Below, piece after piece: positions 7,579-16,854 of a stretch of DNA of 64,000 bases (the stretch's first letter is position 1; each line of letters opens with the position of its first letter). The stretch is from Candidatus Rhabdochlamydia oedothoracis (lineage in GTDB: Bacteria; Chlamydiota; Chlamydiia; Chlamydiales; Rhabdochlamydiaceae). The position numbers were made by a program, and so were the translations under genes. The notes under the pieces were generated by a model. It did no database searches. It was given only the letters and a program-made list of their open reading frames with translations, and was not told where the DNA came from. The stretch lies in NCBI RefSeq assembly GCF_019453995.1, contig NZ_CP075587.1, positions 992,001 through 1,056,000 on the forward strand, read 5' to 3'.

Positions 7579-8133
7579 GAGCCTGTTTAAAATCTTTTCA
7601 AAAGTAGAGCAATAAAAGCAAGAACCACCATATTCAGGCTTGTATGTAGTTTTCTTTCGCAATTTTTCCATAGCCTGCGACATTTTTCTATCCACGCAAA
7701 AGAACGCTCTACAACCCATCTTTTGGGAATAACTGTAAAAGTATGAAGTGTATTTCTTTCTAATATCTCCTGCACACTCTTTGCAAATTTTTCTTCAGAA
7801 TATCCTCCATCTGCTAAAACATTTTTTACACCGAACAAATGGTTTTTATGTAGTGAAAATGCTGCTATACACCCATTTCTGTCAGTGATATTAGCAGTGG
7901 TAATGTGAATCGCATGAGGGAGCCCTTGGGTATCGACTGCTATATGTCTTTTTATTCCTGATATTTTTTTCCCTGCATCATATCCTTTCTTCTCCGCTGT
8001 ATCAGTATTTTTAACACTTTGAGCATCAATAATTACAAAGCTTGTTTTCTCTTTCCTACCACTGCTTTTTCTGACTTCGCCAACCAATTTTTTTTAAAAC
8101 TATTTCAAGAATACTCTTAGAATTTTTATCATC
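7579..8133 (-). mobile_element. Truncated IS427-type element (orfB only)
   Basis: The terminus GAGCCTGTTTAAAATC at 7579 and a nearly full orfB (8087 to 7587, 166 residues, with FVIIDAQSVKNTDTAEK, VLADGGYS and VERSFAWIEKCRRLWKNC) remain. The orfA end is deleted: at 8133 the match to intact copies stops abruptly. An internal deletion near 7757 removes a few codons. Confidence 0.85.
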
Positions 8134-8218
8134 ATTTCAGAAGCCTTAAAAAATTTTGCTCTCAGGGAATGTTCCGTGCAAAGAAAAAGTAGAAACGATT
8201 AACTAATATAGAGAGGAT

Positions 8219-8782
8219 ATGTTTAAAGAGATTTTTTTATACTGATTGTGGTAGGTAATATTAACGCAGGAACAGAAATGAAGACTGATACCAATGTACA
8301 GAACATTACAGAAATGAAAACAGATACAAAGATGCAAGATGCTATGGAACTAGTACGTTTATCTGTTTTGCAACAAGATCAAATGGATGCAATGCTGCCC
8401 TCGCTAGCTCAACAGACGATTACTTCTGCAAAGAATAATATGGATGTTAAGAAGGTTGTTGCCAATACAAAAGAAAAGCTTCTGAGCAAAGCTTATCTAA
8501 AAAGATTTGCAGAACCTTTCAATAAGATATTTACTTATGATGAAATCCAATTACTTCTTAGCTTTTATAGAACAGATGCGGTAAAAAAGCTGTTTAAAAC
8601 AGGATCTGAAACATTTCTTCCAGTTTATACAGCTATGCAAGAGATCATTGCAGATATCGTCAAACCTCCTCTTTTAGAAGATAACATTGCCACCGTTACT
8701 GCTTTAAACTTTCAGAAAGAAGTAAAAGAGTTTAAGGGCAATATTCTTTTAAAAGTTTATTCTATGATGTGCGGACCATGTC
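8219..8782 (+). pseudogene. DUF2059-thioredoxin fusion, frameshifted in a T-run and truncated by IS30
   Basis: From the ATG at 8219 (GAGAGG just upstream) seven codons lead into a T7 run at 8232-8238, then a stop. Adding one T restores a hydrophobic signal-like N-terminus (MFKEIFFILIVVG) in frame with the body at 8248-8782. The body holds a DUF2059-like helical region (FNKIFTYDEIQLLLSFYRTDAVKKL, quoted here only by its first half FNKIFTYDEIQLLL) and then the start of a thioredoxin fold (FQKEVKEFKGNILLKVYSMM) reaching CGPC. There the sequence switches to IS30 DNA. Without the T, translation could start at GTG 8248 or ATG 8278, giving a cytosolic stub. The original was probably an exported redox protein. 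Confidence 0.65.
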
Positions 8783-9001
8783 AATAGGCAATATTTTCCT
8801 AAAACACAAAGCTTTTTAGATACGACTTCCAAGGATATAAACTTTACTAAATAACAGACCTAGAAAGGCTCTCAACTTCGAAACTCCACTAGAAGTGTTT
8901 AGGAGATTATCTACAAACATGCTATGCTCGGGTGCACAATAGATGTTTTTTCAAGTATTTATATGTTCTTTTTTGTGCACTTCGAGGTTGAAAGGGCCCT
9001 T
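8783..9001 (+). mobile_element. IS30 3' remnant
   Basis: The sequence matches the last roughly 220 bp of the IS30 element in plus orientation, from the GNYFP-like segment through the terminal GTGCACTTCGAGGTTGAAAG. It carries a deletion in the coding part. It forms the junction that truncates the thioredoxin gene and lies just left of a full IS30 copy in the opposite orientation. The following 9002-9088 is non-coding and includes GGTTATGCAAGAGATCT, which resembles the end of the second IS5 type at 10644-10661. Confidence 0.85.
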
Positions 9002-9088
9002 TCATTTATAGATTCCTATCTTAACAAAAGCATTTCCAGCTATATCGCTTAAACAATTTGGTTATGCAAGAGATCTATTTTTATTCAG

Positions 9089-10228
9089 GGCCCTTTCAAC
9101 CTTGAAGTGCACAAAAAAGAACATATAAATACTTGAAAAAACATCTATTGTGCACCCGAGCATAGCATGTTTGTAGATAATCTCCTAAACACTTCTAGTG
9201 GAGTTTCGAAGTTGAGAGCCTTTCTAGGTCTGTTATTTAGTAAAGTTTCCACCCTTTCTATATCCTTGGAAGTCGTATCTAAAAAGCTTTGTGTTTTAGG
9301 AAAATATTGCCTAACTAGTCCGTTTGTATGCTCATTTAAGCCTCTTTCCCAAGAATGGTAGGGCGTTGCAAAGTAGAAGTCTGTCTCTAGCTCGAAACTA
9401 ACCATTTGGTGATAGGCAAATTCTTTTCCGTTGTCTGCTGTTAATGTGTGTACAAAATCTTTGATAGGTTTAAGTTGTTCAATTAACGCTTGACTTACTT
9501 CCTCTGCAGTTTTATGAGAAACTTTGGCGAGCTTAGTTAGCTTGGAAGTTCTTTCTACCATTGATACAATTACGCCTTTATGTCCTGCCCCTATGACTGT
9601 ATCTAGTTCCCAGTCTCCTAAACGAGTCTTTTTTTCTACAATACAAGGCCGTTGCTTAATATCTATACGACCAGGCATGTTCCCTCTTCCAGAAGCTCCC
9701 TTTCTCTGCTTGTTATATTTTTTCCCTCGATGACGGAGCTCTCTATAAAGCTGTCCTCCCTGTCGTTTATCTTTCCAGATATGATTATAGATGGTCTCAT
9801 GACTAACATGTTCTTTACCATGTCTTTTAAGCCATCCGGATATTTGTATAGGGCTCCATTGCAACTTGATTTTTTCTTCAATACGGGTAACTATTTGAGG
9901 AGTCATTTTTTTATTGGGCTGAGAATTTTTTCTAAGAAATGCTTTTTCTTGAGCTTGCTGATGACGGTATCCTCGTTGCCCTTTATTTCTCTTAAGTTCC
10001 CTACTAATAGTGCTATGATGAACTTTTAGAATGTTTGCTATTGAGCTAGATGTATCTCCTCTAGCTTTTAAAATATAAATCTGACATCTTTGGTCATAGG
10101 TTAGGTGATGGTAGCCTTTAGGCAAGGTCTCTCCTTGTGTTTGATTGTTAAAAATCACAATAGAGATTCTTTCATCGCCTGCCTATTCTTTTTTTAATTC
10201 TTCTGTGCACTTCAAACTTGAAAAGACT
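9089..10228 (-). mobile_element. IS30-family element, full copy A
   Basis: The 1140-bp element has imperfect inverted ends GGCCCTTTCAACCTTGAAG and AGTCTTTTCAAGTTTGAAG, both continuing into GTGCACA. CAG flanks it at 9086-9088 and 10229-10231, consistent with a 3-bp target duplication. It is essentially identical to the copies at 28822, 37958 and 52724, which points to recent transposition. Confidence 0.95.
9145..10158 (-). CDS. IS30 family transposase (copy A)
   Basis: The 337-residue transposase has an N-terminal helix-turn-helix region (HHLTYDQRCQIYILKARGD, then HHSTISRELKRNKG). The DDE catalytic core shows LGDWELDTVIG, LTADNGKEFAYH and the Glu in RGLNEHTNG. It cuts and joins IS30 ends. The start is a GTG (MIFNNQTQ) in all copies. 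This copy differs from the others at the C-terminus (FRRLSTN instead of FTRLSTN). It is complete and probably active. Confidence 0.95.
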   Translation of the reverse strand: MIFNNQTQGETLPKGYHHLTYDQRCQIYILKARGDTSSSIANILKVHHSTISRELKRNKGQRGYRHQQAQEKAFLRKNSQPNKKMTPQIVTRIEEKIKLQWSPIQISGWLKRHGKEHVSHETIYNHIWKDKRQGGQLYRELRHRGKKYNKQRKGASGRGNMPGRIDIKQRPCIVEKKTRLGDWELDTVIGAGHKGVIVSMVERTSKLTKLAKVSHKTAEEVSQALIEQLKPIKDFVHTLTADNGKEFAYHQMVSFELETDFYFATPYHSWERGLNEHTNGLVRQYFPKTQSFLDTTSKDIERVETLLNNRPRKALNFETPLEVFRRLSTNMLCSGAQ

Positions 10229-10308
10229 CAGGAAAAAAGAAAAGGCATACGTTAAAAAGTCAGGTGATAGTAGACAAAAAGAGCTAGAAGGTTATTTGCA
10301 CTGCATTT

Positions 10309-10661
10309 AGTAATGTTAAGCGTCATGACTTTCGATTATTTAAAGAATCTAAAACGAAAATCCATCCAAAGACCAAGGTAATTACGGATACAGGATATCA
10401 AGGGCTGCAAAAGATTCATTCCCATGCAAATATGCCTAAAAGAAAAAACAAGAAAAACCCTTTAACAAAACAAGATAAAAAAAATAATCAATCCCTTGCC
10501 AAAGCAAGTGTAATTAATGAAAATGTAATCGGAATGCTTAAGCGTTTTAAAATCATAGCAGATCGATATAAAAATCGACGGAAACGCTTTTGCCTAAGAT
10601 TTAATCTTATAGCAGGAATCTATAATTGGGAGCTTTAAAATTCAGGTTATGCAAGAGATCT
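10309..10661 (+). mobile_element. C-terminal remnant of an IS5-family (DDE_Tnp_4-like) transposase
   Basis: An open stretch from 10312 to 10638 encodes NVKRHDFRLFKESKTK, then VITDTGYQGL and the C-terminal signature RRKRFCLRFNLIAGIYNWEL of IS5-group transposases. The N-terminal half is missing; 10232-10308 contains broken coding. GGTTATGCAAGAGATCT at 10644-10661 is probably the element terminus. A second fragment lies at 7447-7577. Confidence 0.8.
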
Positions 10662-10667
10662 AATGAA

Positions 10668-10726
10668 TTGAAACTTGTCGTTAATCCTATATTTTTCTAT
10701 ACGATTGAATCGGAACCACTATATAC
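10668..10726 (+). repeat. TA-inserting MITE, partial copy 2
   Basis: About 60 bp from TTGAAACTTGTCGTTAATCC to GGAACCACTATA match the right half of the MITE. The left half is lost at the junction with the IS5-type remnant. Confidence 0.8.
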
Positions 10727-10733
10727 CTTAAGC

Positions 10734-11060
10734 AACAATCAGACTGCATTAAATACAGCTAGTTATTATTTGGGGAAACAGCTGCTCGAATGTATGGATT
10801 AATTCAAAAAAATTGCGCTGTACGCCTAGGAATGTAGGCATCAAGATTTCGAACGGATAAAAAAGCTAACAGATAGTTTACGTGCTTTATCTTACGATCG
10901 ATTCTGCATGATCGTTCATCAAATGCTTTCAAAAGATAATCCTCGTCAGCTAGCTATTCTATTAGAAGGAGAGGTTTTTATAAAGGATGAGGATCCCTAT
11001 AATGAGCTTTCATGTAGAGAAGATGCACAAATGCTAGGGGAATTTGTTTCTAATTTTTAG
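10734..11060 (+). pseudogene. Decayed unknown gene upstream of aroC
   Basis: One frame runs from 10734 to the TAG at 11060 with in-frame stops only near 10794 and 10827. It encodes NNQTALNTASYYLGKQLLEC and then 76 open residues from 10830 including DFERIKKLTDSLRALSYD and a Glu/Asp-rich end. Another frame over 10778-10837 encodes the YGLIQKNCAVRLGM tail also seen at the window start. No start codon with a ribosome site is visible and the 5' part is cut by a MITE. The family is not recognised. Confidence 0.4.
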
Positions 11061-11062
11061 GG

Positions 11063-12157
11063 CTAGAGTCGTACGCCTCTATTAATTAGATAGGCGTCAG
11101 CCAGTACCAATGCTGTCATAGCTTCAACTACAGGTGCTGCTCTGATTGCTACACAAGGGTCGTGTCTTGATTTTTCCGAGGGAGTGAATTCCTCTTTATT
11201 CCCATCTAGGTTAACGGTCTGTTGTGTGCGAGCAATACTAGAGGTGGGTTTAAATGCTGTGCGAGTAATTAAGTAGGCTCCATTAGTAATCCCAGCTAAT
11301 GTTCCTCCTGCATGGTTTGTTTGTGTGACAATCTGCCCTTTTTCAAGAGTAAATAAGTCATTGTGATCAGAGCCCCTCATTTGGGCTGCTTTAAAGCCAG
11401 AGCCGAATTCAAAACCTTTACTAGCTGGAATGGAAAGCATGGCTTTTGCTAAATTAGCTTCTAACTTTTCATAAATAGGATCGCCTAGGCCAATTGGCAG
11501 AGAAGAGGTTACACATTCAATAACTCCTCCCAATGAATCTTTATCTATTTTTACCTGATCGATTAAGGCAGACATTTTCGTGGATATTGTAAGATCGGGG
11601 CAAAATAGGGGACTAGAGTCTACTATTTTTCGTAACTGACTAAAAGAACTAGGTGTATAAGGAGAAATAGAGATTCCGCCTATTTCACAAACATAAGCAA
11701 CTATTTCAATATCGATCTCTTTAAGAATTTTTTTAGCTACTGCGCCAGCTGCTACTCGACAAGCTGTTTCTCTAGCAGAAGCTCTTCCTCCTCCGCGATA
11801 GTCAAAAGCACCGTACTTTTGTAGATACGTAAAGTTTGCATGTCCAGGGCGCAATAGAAGTTTATTTGATTCATAGGGTTTAGAGTCGTGGTCTTGATTA
11901 AAAATCACTATCGAAATAGGAGAGCCTGTAGTTTTACCTTCAAAAAGACCAGAGTAGATTTCAGCACAATCCGGCTCTTTGCGGGGAGAAATATAAGGAT
12001 TTTTTCCAGGGGCTCTTTTTTTAAGCTCTAAATTAATATCTTCATTGTTTAAAGGCAGCCCTGCGGGACAACCATCTATAACAACGCCAATAGCCTTACC
12101 ATGAGACTCACCCCAAGTTGTAATACGTAAAAGTGTGCCAAAAGAATTACTTGCCAT
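11063..12157 (-). CDS. aroC: Chorismate synthase
   Basis: The product (364 residues) converts EPSP to chorismate with reduced FMN, the last step of the shikimate pathway. Family motifs are FGTLLRITTWGESHGKAIG at the N-terminus, LRPGHANFTYLQKYG near 105, GGGRASARETACRVAAGA near 125, and RGSDHND and GGTLAGITNGA later. The length is typical. It is the last gene of aroB-aroA-aroK-aroC and overlaps aroK by 11 bases. Chorismate is also the entry substrate for MenF encoded 32 kb away. Confidence 0.95.
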   Translation of the reverse strand: MASNSFGTLLRITTWGESHGKAIGVVIDGCPAGLPLNNEDINLELKKRAPGKNPYISPRKEPDCAEIYSGLFEGKTTGSPISIVIFNQDHDSKPYESNKLLLRPGHANFTYLQKYGAFDYRGGGRASARETACRVAAGAVAKKILKEIDIEIVAYVCEIGGISISPYTPSSFSQLRKIVDSSPLFCPDLTISTKMSALIDQVKIDKDSLGGVIECVTSSLPIGLGDPIYEKLEANLAKAMLSIPASKGFEFGSGFKAAQMRGSDHNDLFTLEKGQIVTQTNHAGGTLAGITNGAYLITRTAFKPTSSIARTQQTVNLDGNKEEFTPSEKSRHDPCVAIRAAPVVEAMTALVLADAYLINRGVRL

Positions 12158-12689
12158 ATTTTATCCATAGGTTTTCTAATTCACTAAAAATCTCGCTATC
12201 TTCTTTCTGATCTTCCATAATAAGCTTATAGGCGAGGATCTGTTCATAGATTAAACTCCTTTTTTTGAAAAGCAGCTCAAAAGATTCTTCTGGCTGGTTT
12301 ACATCCAAAAAAATGGGCCAACAGTGTCGTTCAGCGGAAAATATTCTTTCTTGTATAATTTTTCTTTTCACCTTGAGATACACCAATTTCCCTATTTTCT
12401 TAAGAAATTGTCTATTAAAAGGATCTAAAACCAAACCTCCTCCTACTGCAATAATGCTATTTTTTACATGGGTAAGTAGAGGTAAGGTTTGCTTTTCTAA
12501 TCTTCGAAAATAAACCTCTCCTTCACTCTTAAAAATTTCTCTAACAGAAATGTATTGACCTGTTTTTAATTGATATAAAGATGCAACTAGGTTATCCGTG
12601 TCGTAAAAAGCACAATGCATCCATTTAGAGAAATTTTGACCTAGGGTTGTTTTACCACAACTTTTAAATCCGTATAAGATCAGATTCAT
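12147..12689 (-). CDS. aroK: Shikimate kinase
   Basis: The product (180 residues) phosphorylates shikimate with ATP. A P-loop GFKSCGKTTLG lies near residues 6-16, the shikimate-binding FYDTD near 32-36, FRRLE near 59, and GGGLV near 80. The start MNLILYG at 12689 overlaps the aroA stop as ATGA, which implies translational coupling and decides the start against an upstream in-frame ATG at 12713. It is complete. Confidence 0.9.
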   Translation of the reverse strand: MNLILYGFKSCGKTTLGQNFSKWMHCAFYDTDNLVASLYQLKTGQYISVREIFKSEGEVYFRRLEKQTLPLLTHVKNSIIAVGGGLVLDPFNRQFLKKIGKLVYLKVKRKIIQERIFSAERHCWPIFLDVNQPEESFELLFKKRSLIYEQILAYKLIMEDQKEDSEIFSELENLWIKYGK

Positions 12690-13966
12690 AGCTCTATTTT
12701 TGCTCCTAAGCACCTAAAATCATCGATAAAGCTAGGATAGGTTTTTGCAATGCATTCCACATCATCTATTAAACTAGTTCCTTTAGCTACCAATGCTGCA
12801 ACGGATAGAGCCATAGCAATCCGATGATCTTTATGGCTATATAATTTTGCAGCTTTAAGAGAAGAGGGGTAAATGATAAGGCCATCTTCTTGTTCTTCTA
12901 TGTTAGCGCCCATTTTCTTCAGTTCTTGAGTAATTGCAGAAATCCGATCTGATTCTTTATGCCTTGCAATTTGTGCATTGTATAAACGGGTTTTTCCTTC
13001 TGCAAAGCATCCAATGACAGCTAAAATTGCAATTGCATCAACAAAGTTATTCACATCAATATCTATCCCTTTTAGGTGTTTGGTTTTTTTTATAATAACC
13101 TTTTTTTTAGAAGAGTCGATTTCTATATGAGCTCCCATGGAAAGCAAGCAGTGAATAATCTGTTTATCTCCTTGATGGTCTGTTACATCAAGGTTATCTA
13201 ATACAATTTCTGAAGAGGTAAGCAGCGCTGCTACGATTGGAAAAGCAGCTGAGCTCCAGTCACCAGGTACTGTATATTCAAATCCTTCATATTGAGTTTT
13301 ACCTGATACCCAGTACTCTTCATGGTTGCGATGCTCAACTTTAGCCCCTAATTTCTTAAGCCAATGTAAAGTTAGGTCTACCCAGGGTTTTTCGCCAGGA
13401 TTTGTTACTTGAAGATGGCTTTGTCCTTCTAGAAAACATGTGGTCATCAGTAGAGCAGAAACGGGTTGAGAGTCTCTTCCGCATAATTTTGCACTACCTG
13501 GCAATAAAGGTCCTTTTATAGAAATGGGTGCAAATCCATTTAAATACACAGAATGCGCATCTGCTTGTAAATATTGAAGAGCTGATAATAAAGCCTGAAT
13601 AGGCCTTAAACAGCGGATAGAATGATCACCTGTAATCACCGTATGAGTAGGTAAAAGAGAAACAAGAGCACCGATAAAACGCAGCACTAGTCCAGAATTT
13701 CCTGCATCGATTACATTTTTTGGGGATTTAAGTTTGCGGTTAGTTCCTTCAATCCATAAAGTGGTATCTGTTTTTTGGATTTTAATACCGAGCATTTCTA
13801 CAGCTTTTAGCATGGCGTATGTATCTGGGGAGGGTAAATATTTATGAATTCGGCTTATTCCTTTTCCCATTAAAGCAAAAAAAATAGCTCGCAAGGTCTG
13901 TGATTTAGAAGAGGGGATTGTAATCGATCCTTGTAGTATGCTAGGACTGATATGAAATTTTGCCAT
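12686..13966 (-). CDS. aroA: 3-phosphoshikimate 1-carboxyvinyltransferase (EPSP synthase)
   Basis: The product (426 residues) joins shikimate-3-phosphate and phosphoenolpyruvate. Motifs are IPSSKSQTLRAIF near 16, DAGNSGLVLRFIGAL near 87, GDWSSAAFP near 230, and HKESDRISAITQELKKMGA near 325. The start MAKFHISP at 13966 has AGAGG upstream; the TTG at 13972 is less likely. The gene lies inside the aroBAKC operon and overlaps the end of aroB by 26 bases. Confidence 0.93.
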   Translation of the reverse strand: MAKFHISPSILQGSITIPSSKSQTLRAIFFALMGKGISRIHKYLPSPDTYAMLKAVEMLGIKIQKTDTTLWIEGTNRKLKSPKNVIDAGNSGLVLRFIGALVSLLPTHTVITGDHSIRCLRPIQALLSALQYLQADAHSVYLNGFAPISIKGPLLPGSAKLCGRDSQPVSALLMTTCFLEGQSHLQVTNPGEKPWVDLTLHWLKKLGAKVEHRNHEEYWVSGKTQYEGFEYTVPGDWSSAAFPIVAALLTSSEIVLDNLDVTDHQGDKQIIHCLLSMGAHIEIDSSKKKVIIKKTKHLKGIDIDVNNFVDAIAILAVIGCFAEGKTRLYNAQIARHKESDRISAITQELKKMGANIEEQEDGLIIYPSSLKAAKLYSHKDHRIAMALSVAALVAKGTSLIDDVECIAKTYPSFIDDFRCLGAKIEL

Positions 13967-15050
13967 ATTCAACCTCTAACCAGTTAAGTCCTTCTATTAT
14001 GTGTTCCATCGGGATGGGTATAGTTGATGGAGTAACCAAGCCGATTTCTTGTAATAAAATCAAATGGTTTATACCGTTCTTTACTTTTTTATCTTTTTTT
14101 ATCACCTCTAAACATAGTTCTTTCTGAAAGTCGTAAATGGCAAGAGGAAATTCATAAGAGCAAATAAGAGCTTGTATTTTAGTAAGGGAAGTATAGGAAA
14201 GAAATCCCCTTTTCCAACTCATATAACTTTCTACTAGCATTCCCATGGCCACAGCTTCTCCATGAGTCATTTGAAAATCTGTGATTTTTTCTAAAGCATG
14301 CCCTATTGTATGACCAAAGTTAAGAATAGAGCGGGTGCCTATTTGCTCTGTAAAATCACAGTTTACAATTTGGTGCTTTAGACGAATACACGTTTTAACA
14401 AGCTCCATTATCTTGCTTAAATCCTTTTGATCCAAACTATTTTCTAGTTGTAAAAACAAATCATAGGACAAGGTAACCGCATATTTAATGATTTCAGCAG
14501 TTGCATTGATCCACTCTTTTTTAGGTAAATAGCGCAGCCATTGAAAATCATAATAGATCTTACGTGGAAAATAAAAGGTACCCAAAAGATTTTTTCCGTA
14601 AGCGGTATTTATGGCATTTTTCCCACCAATTGCTGCATCTACCATAGCTAATAAAGTAGTAGGAATACAAAGTAAAGTAACACCGCGCATGTAGGTTGCT
14701 CCAATGAATCCAATAAGATCTAAGGTGACTCCACCGCCTAAGGCAATAAAGCAACTATCACGTCCAAATTCTTGTTCAAAAAGTTGATTTTCCAGCAGTT
14801 CTTTGATCTTGTGGTTCTTATTTTTCTCTCCAGATTCAAATACAAATAACTCTATAATTATTCCTTTTTGTCTTAAAAAGGATTGCCAGTTATAACCAAT
14901 TAGGTTTGCTATGTTCTTATCGCAAAAAAGAGCAAATTTACCGTTAATTTGTCGAAGATCTTCTACAATTTGGCTTGAAAAGAGATTACAATCTAAAAAC
15001 ACCTCTGTGGTATCTTGACGCTGCAAAGATAAAGTGAAGGTTTCTAACAT
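13941..15050 (-). CDS. aroB: 3-dehydroquinate synthase
   Basis: The product (369 residues) converts DAHP to 3-dehydroquinate with NAD+ and a divalent metal. Motifs are ESGEKNKN near 72, ALGGGVTLDLIGFIGATYM near 103, IPTTLLAMVDAAIGGKNAIN near 128, and metal ligands in FGHTIGHALE and HGEAVAMGM. It is the first gene of the minus-strand aro operon and diverges from aroDE across a 45-base gap, so both promoters must share a very short region. No DAHP synthase gene is seen in this window. Confidence 0.93.
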   Translation of the reverse strand: MLETFTLSLQRQDTTEVFLDCNLFSSQIVEDLRQINGKFALFCDKNIANLIGYNWQSFLRQKGIIIELFVFESGEKNKNHKIKELLENQLFEQEFGRDSCFIALGGGVTLDLIGFIGATYMRGVTLLCIPTTLLAMVDAAIGGKNAINTAYGKNLLGTFYFPRKIYYDFQWLRYLPKKEWINATAEIIKYAVTLSYDLFLQLENSLDQKDLSKIMELVKTCIRLKHQIVNCDFTEQIGTRSILNFGHTIGHALEKITDFQMTHGEAVAMGMLVESYMSWKRGFLSYTSLTKIQALICSYEFPLAIYDFQKELCLEVIKKDKKVKNGINHLILLQEIGLVTPSTIPIPMEHIIEGLNWLEVEYGKISYQS

Positions 15051-15095
15051 AATTTATTACCTTTTTTATACAGAGATTGCAATACAGAAGCTTTA

Positions 15096-16535
15096 ATGAA
15101 AAGTAAAGAAAGTACCCTGTTATTTGGTGTAGTTACTGGACCTAAGTTAGAAATTGCAGAAGAAGAAATCCTCTCTCATTTAGATTGGATTGATGCTGTG
15201 GAATTTCGACTTGATCTATTTATAGATTTAGATTTGAGGCAACTAAGATCTCTTTTAAAGAAATTGCCTATTCCTATTTTATTTACTTTAAGAAGACAAG
15301 ACCAAGGTGGGGGCTTTACCCGGTCAGAAAAAATTCGATTACAGTTCATAGAAGAGCTTTGTCAATTGCAACCAGACTTTCTCGATTTAGAATACGACGT
15401 ACCAACAAGTTTTCGTAAAAAGCTCTTTTTCAATTATCCAAAGATCCATTTTATTGCTTCCTATCACAATTTTGAAAAATTTCCCAAACTAGATCCTGTA
15501 TTATCTTCTCTTTTTACCCCTTATGCGCATTTTTACAAAATAGCCATTCACTGCTCTTCTTGTATAGAAGCACTTCAACTGCTTCTCTTATCTAAAAAAC
15601 ACACGAACCTAGCAACTATTGGATTAGGAGAAAGAGCTCAATTTACAAGGCTGATTGCACCTATTTTAGGTATGCCCCTTAGCTATGTGGCTCTTAAGCT
15701 TCAAACAGCAGCTGGGCAACTTACGTTAAAAGATTTGCAACTTTATCGTTTTTCAACCCTTAACTCTACAACTGTTATTTATGCACTCCTTGGAGATCCC
15801 ATCGATATAAGTTTAAGTCCAGTTGTTCACAATACGGCCTTTGCTGCTCAAAAAAAAAATGCCCTCTATTGTAAGATTCCTTGTGATAAAAATGAGCTAA
15901 CTGAGTGTTTAAGCTTGATTCAACAGCTTCCCTTTAAAGGTTTGAGTATCACAATGCCTTTAAAAGAAATAACAGCAGCAATAACCCATTCCTTACAAAA
16001 GGCTGTAAACACACTGGTTATAGATTCTGAAATAACAAGTTTTAATACCGATGGTATAGGTGCTGTACAAGCTCTAGAAAAAAAAACCGCGCTCTTTAAA
16101 AAAAAGATCGTTTTGTTTGGTGCTGGGGGCGTTGCTCAAGCTATTGCACAAAAAGCTATAGATAAAGGAGCTTTTATTACTTTTATCAATCGCACAAGAG
16201 AAAAAGCCATTCAATTAGCAAAAATATATCGATGTAGGGGAGGGGGAATAGATCTTTTCCCTCTTCATTACGATATAATTATCAATTGCACACCTAATCC
16301 TGATTGTATTCAATCGGAATGGATTTGTTCCAACTCTATAGCAATGGATACGGTTTACCAACCTCATTGGACAGGATTCTTAAAGAAAGCCTCTTTGAAA
16401 AACTGCAAGCTCATCTTTGGAAAGGAATTATTCGTTAATCAAGCGGTTCAACAGCAGAAGCTTTGGGATTCAAGCTTTTCAAAAGAAGAGCTTGAACAAG
16501 TGATTACTCAAGCAATTCATAAATCATTCATTTAG
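15096..16535 (+). CDS. aroDE: Bifunctional 3-dehydroquinate dehydratase/shikimate dehydrogenase
   Basis: The product (479 residues) carries two enzymes. The N-terminal type I dehydroquinase (about 1-215) has VEFRLDLF, FTLRRQDQGG, the catalytic His in SYHNFEK and the Schiff-base Lys in FYKIAIH. The C-terminal NADP-dependent shikimate dehydrogenase (about 225-479) has LLGDPIDISLSPVVHN, the catalytic Lys in TMPLKE, the GAGGVAQA nucleotide loop and FINRTREKA. This fusion occurs in chlamydiae and plants. Together with aroBAKC it covers all steps from DAHP to chorismate. Confidence 0.93.
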   Translation: MKSKESTLLFGVVTGPKLEIAEEEILSHLDWIDAVEFRLDLFIDLDLRQLRSLLKKLPIPILFTLRRQDQGGGFTRSEKIRLQFIEELCQLQPDFLDLEYDVPTSFRKKLFFNYPKIHFIASYHNFEKFPKLDPVLSSLFTPYAHFYKIAIHCSSCIEALQLLLLSKKHTNLATIGLGERAQFTRLIAPILGMPLSYVALKLQTAAGQLTLKDLQLYRFSTLNSTTVIYALLGDPIDISLSPVVHNTAFAAQKKNALYCKIPCDKNELTECLSLIQQLPFKGLSITMPLKEITAAITHSLQKAVNTLVIDSEITSFNTDGIGAVQALEKKTALFKKKIVLFGAGGVAQAIAQKAIDKGAFITFINRTREKAIQLAKIYRCRGGGIDLFPLHYDIIINCTPNPDCIQSEWICSNSIAMDTVYQPHWTGFLKKASLKNCKLIFGKELFVNQAVQQQKLWDSSFSKEELEQVITQAIHKSFI

Positions 16536-16567
16536 AATTATTTGAAGTTTATGGTATATATTTTGTA

Positions 16568-16597
16568 TTGACATAAAAAGAATAATTTGCTTACAAT
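16568..16597 (+). promoter_or_regulatory. Promoter of the AbrB-Doc module
   Basis: TTGACA at 16568-16573 (consensus -35) and TACAAT at 16592-16597 (-10) are separated by 18 bases, 23 bases before the antitoxin ATG. Flanking TATGGTATATAT and TTATGGTTTATATGG form an imperfect direct repeat around the promoter, a possible operator for autorepression by the antitoxin. The operator idea is inference. Confidence 0.6.
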
Positions 16598-16620
16598 TAT
16601 GGTTTATATGGAAGGGCTCT

Positions 16621-16854
16621 ATGATAAAAAAACTTATTCGCCATGGAAATAGCAAAGTGCTTGTCATTGACAAGGCCCTTTTACAAGCAGCTGGCCTTGA
16701 TGAAGATACAGCTTTGTTTCAAATTACTATAGATCCAAGTGGTGGGCTTGTGATTCAATCAATGAAAACCGATAACGATTCTCTACACAAAAAAGCATTC
16801 AGAGAAGTCTTAGAAGAGAATGATGTTCTTATGAAAAGATTAGCAGAACGATGA
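16621..16854 (+). CDS. AbrB/MazE-type antitoxin
   Basis: The 77-residue protein begins MIKKLIRHGNSKVLVIDKAL, the swapped-hairpin (SpoVT-AbrB/MazE) DNA-binding fold, then LLQAAGLDEDTALFQITID. The C-terminal half is charged and helical, as expected for a toxin-neutralising tail. AAGGG at 16612-16616 is its ribosome site. It overlaps the downstream Doc-type toxin as ATGA. Its role would be to bind toxin and repress its own promoter. Pairing with Doc instead of the usual Phd is less common. Confidence 0.8.
   Translation: MIKKLIRHGNSKVLVIDKALLQAAGLDEDTALFQITIDPSGGLVIQSMKTDNDSLHKKAFREVLEENDVLMKRLAER

Noticed and set aside
9167-10029. Open frames on the strand opposite to IS30 transposases (repeated at 28900, 38036 and 52923)
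   Set aside because: They recur only because the IS30 copies are identical, have no ribosome sites and resemble no protein.
10668-10726. tRNA-like or riboswitch-like fold in the repeated palindrome
   Set aside because: The GTTCAAGTC resembles a T-loop, but there is no cloverleaf. The element is mobile with TA duplications, so a MITE explains it better.
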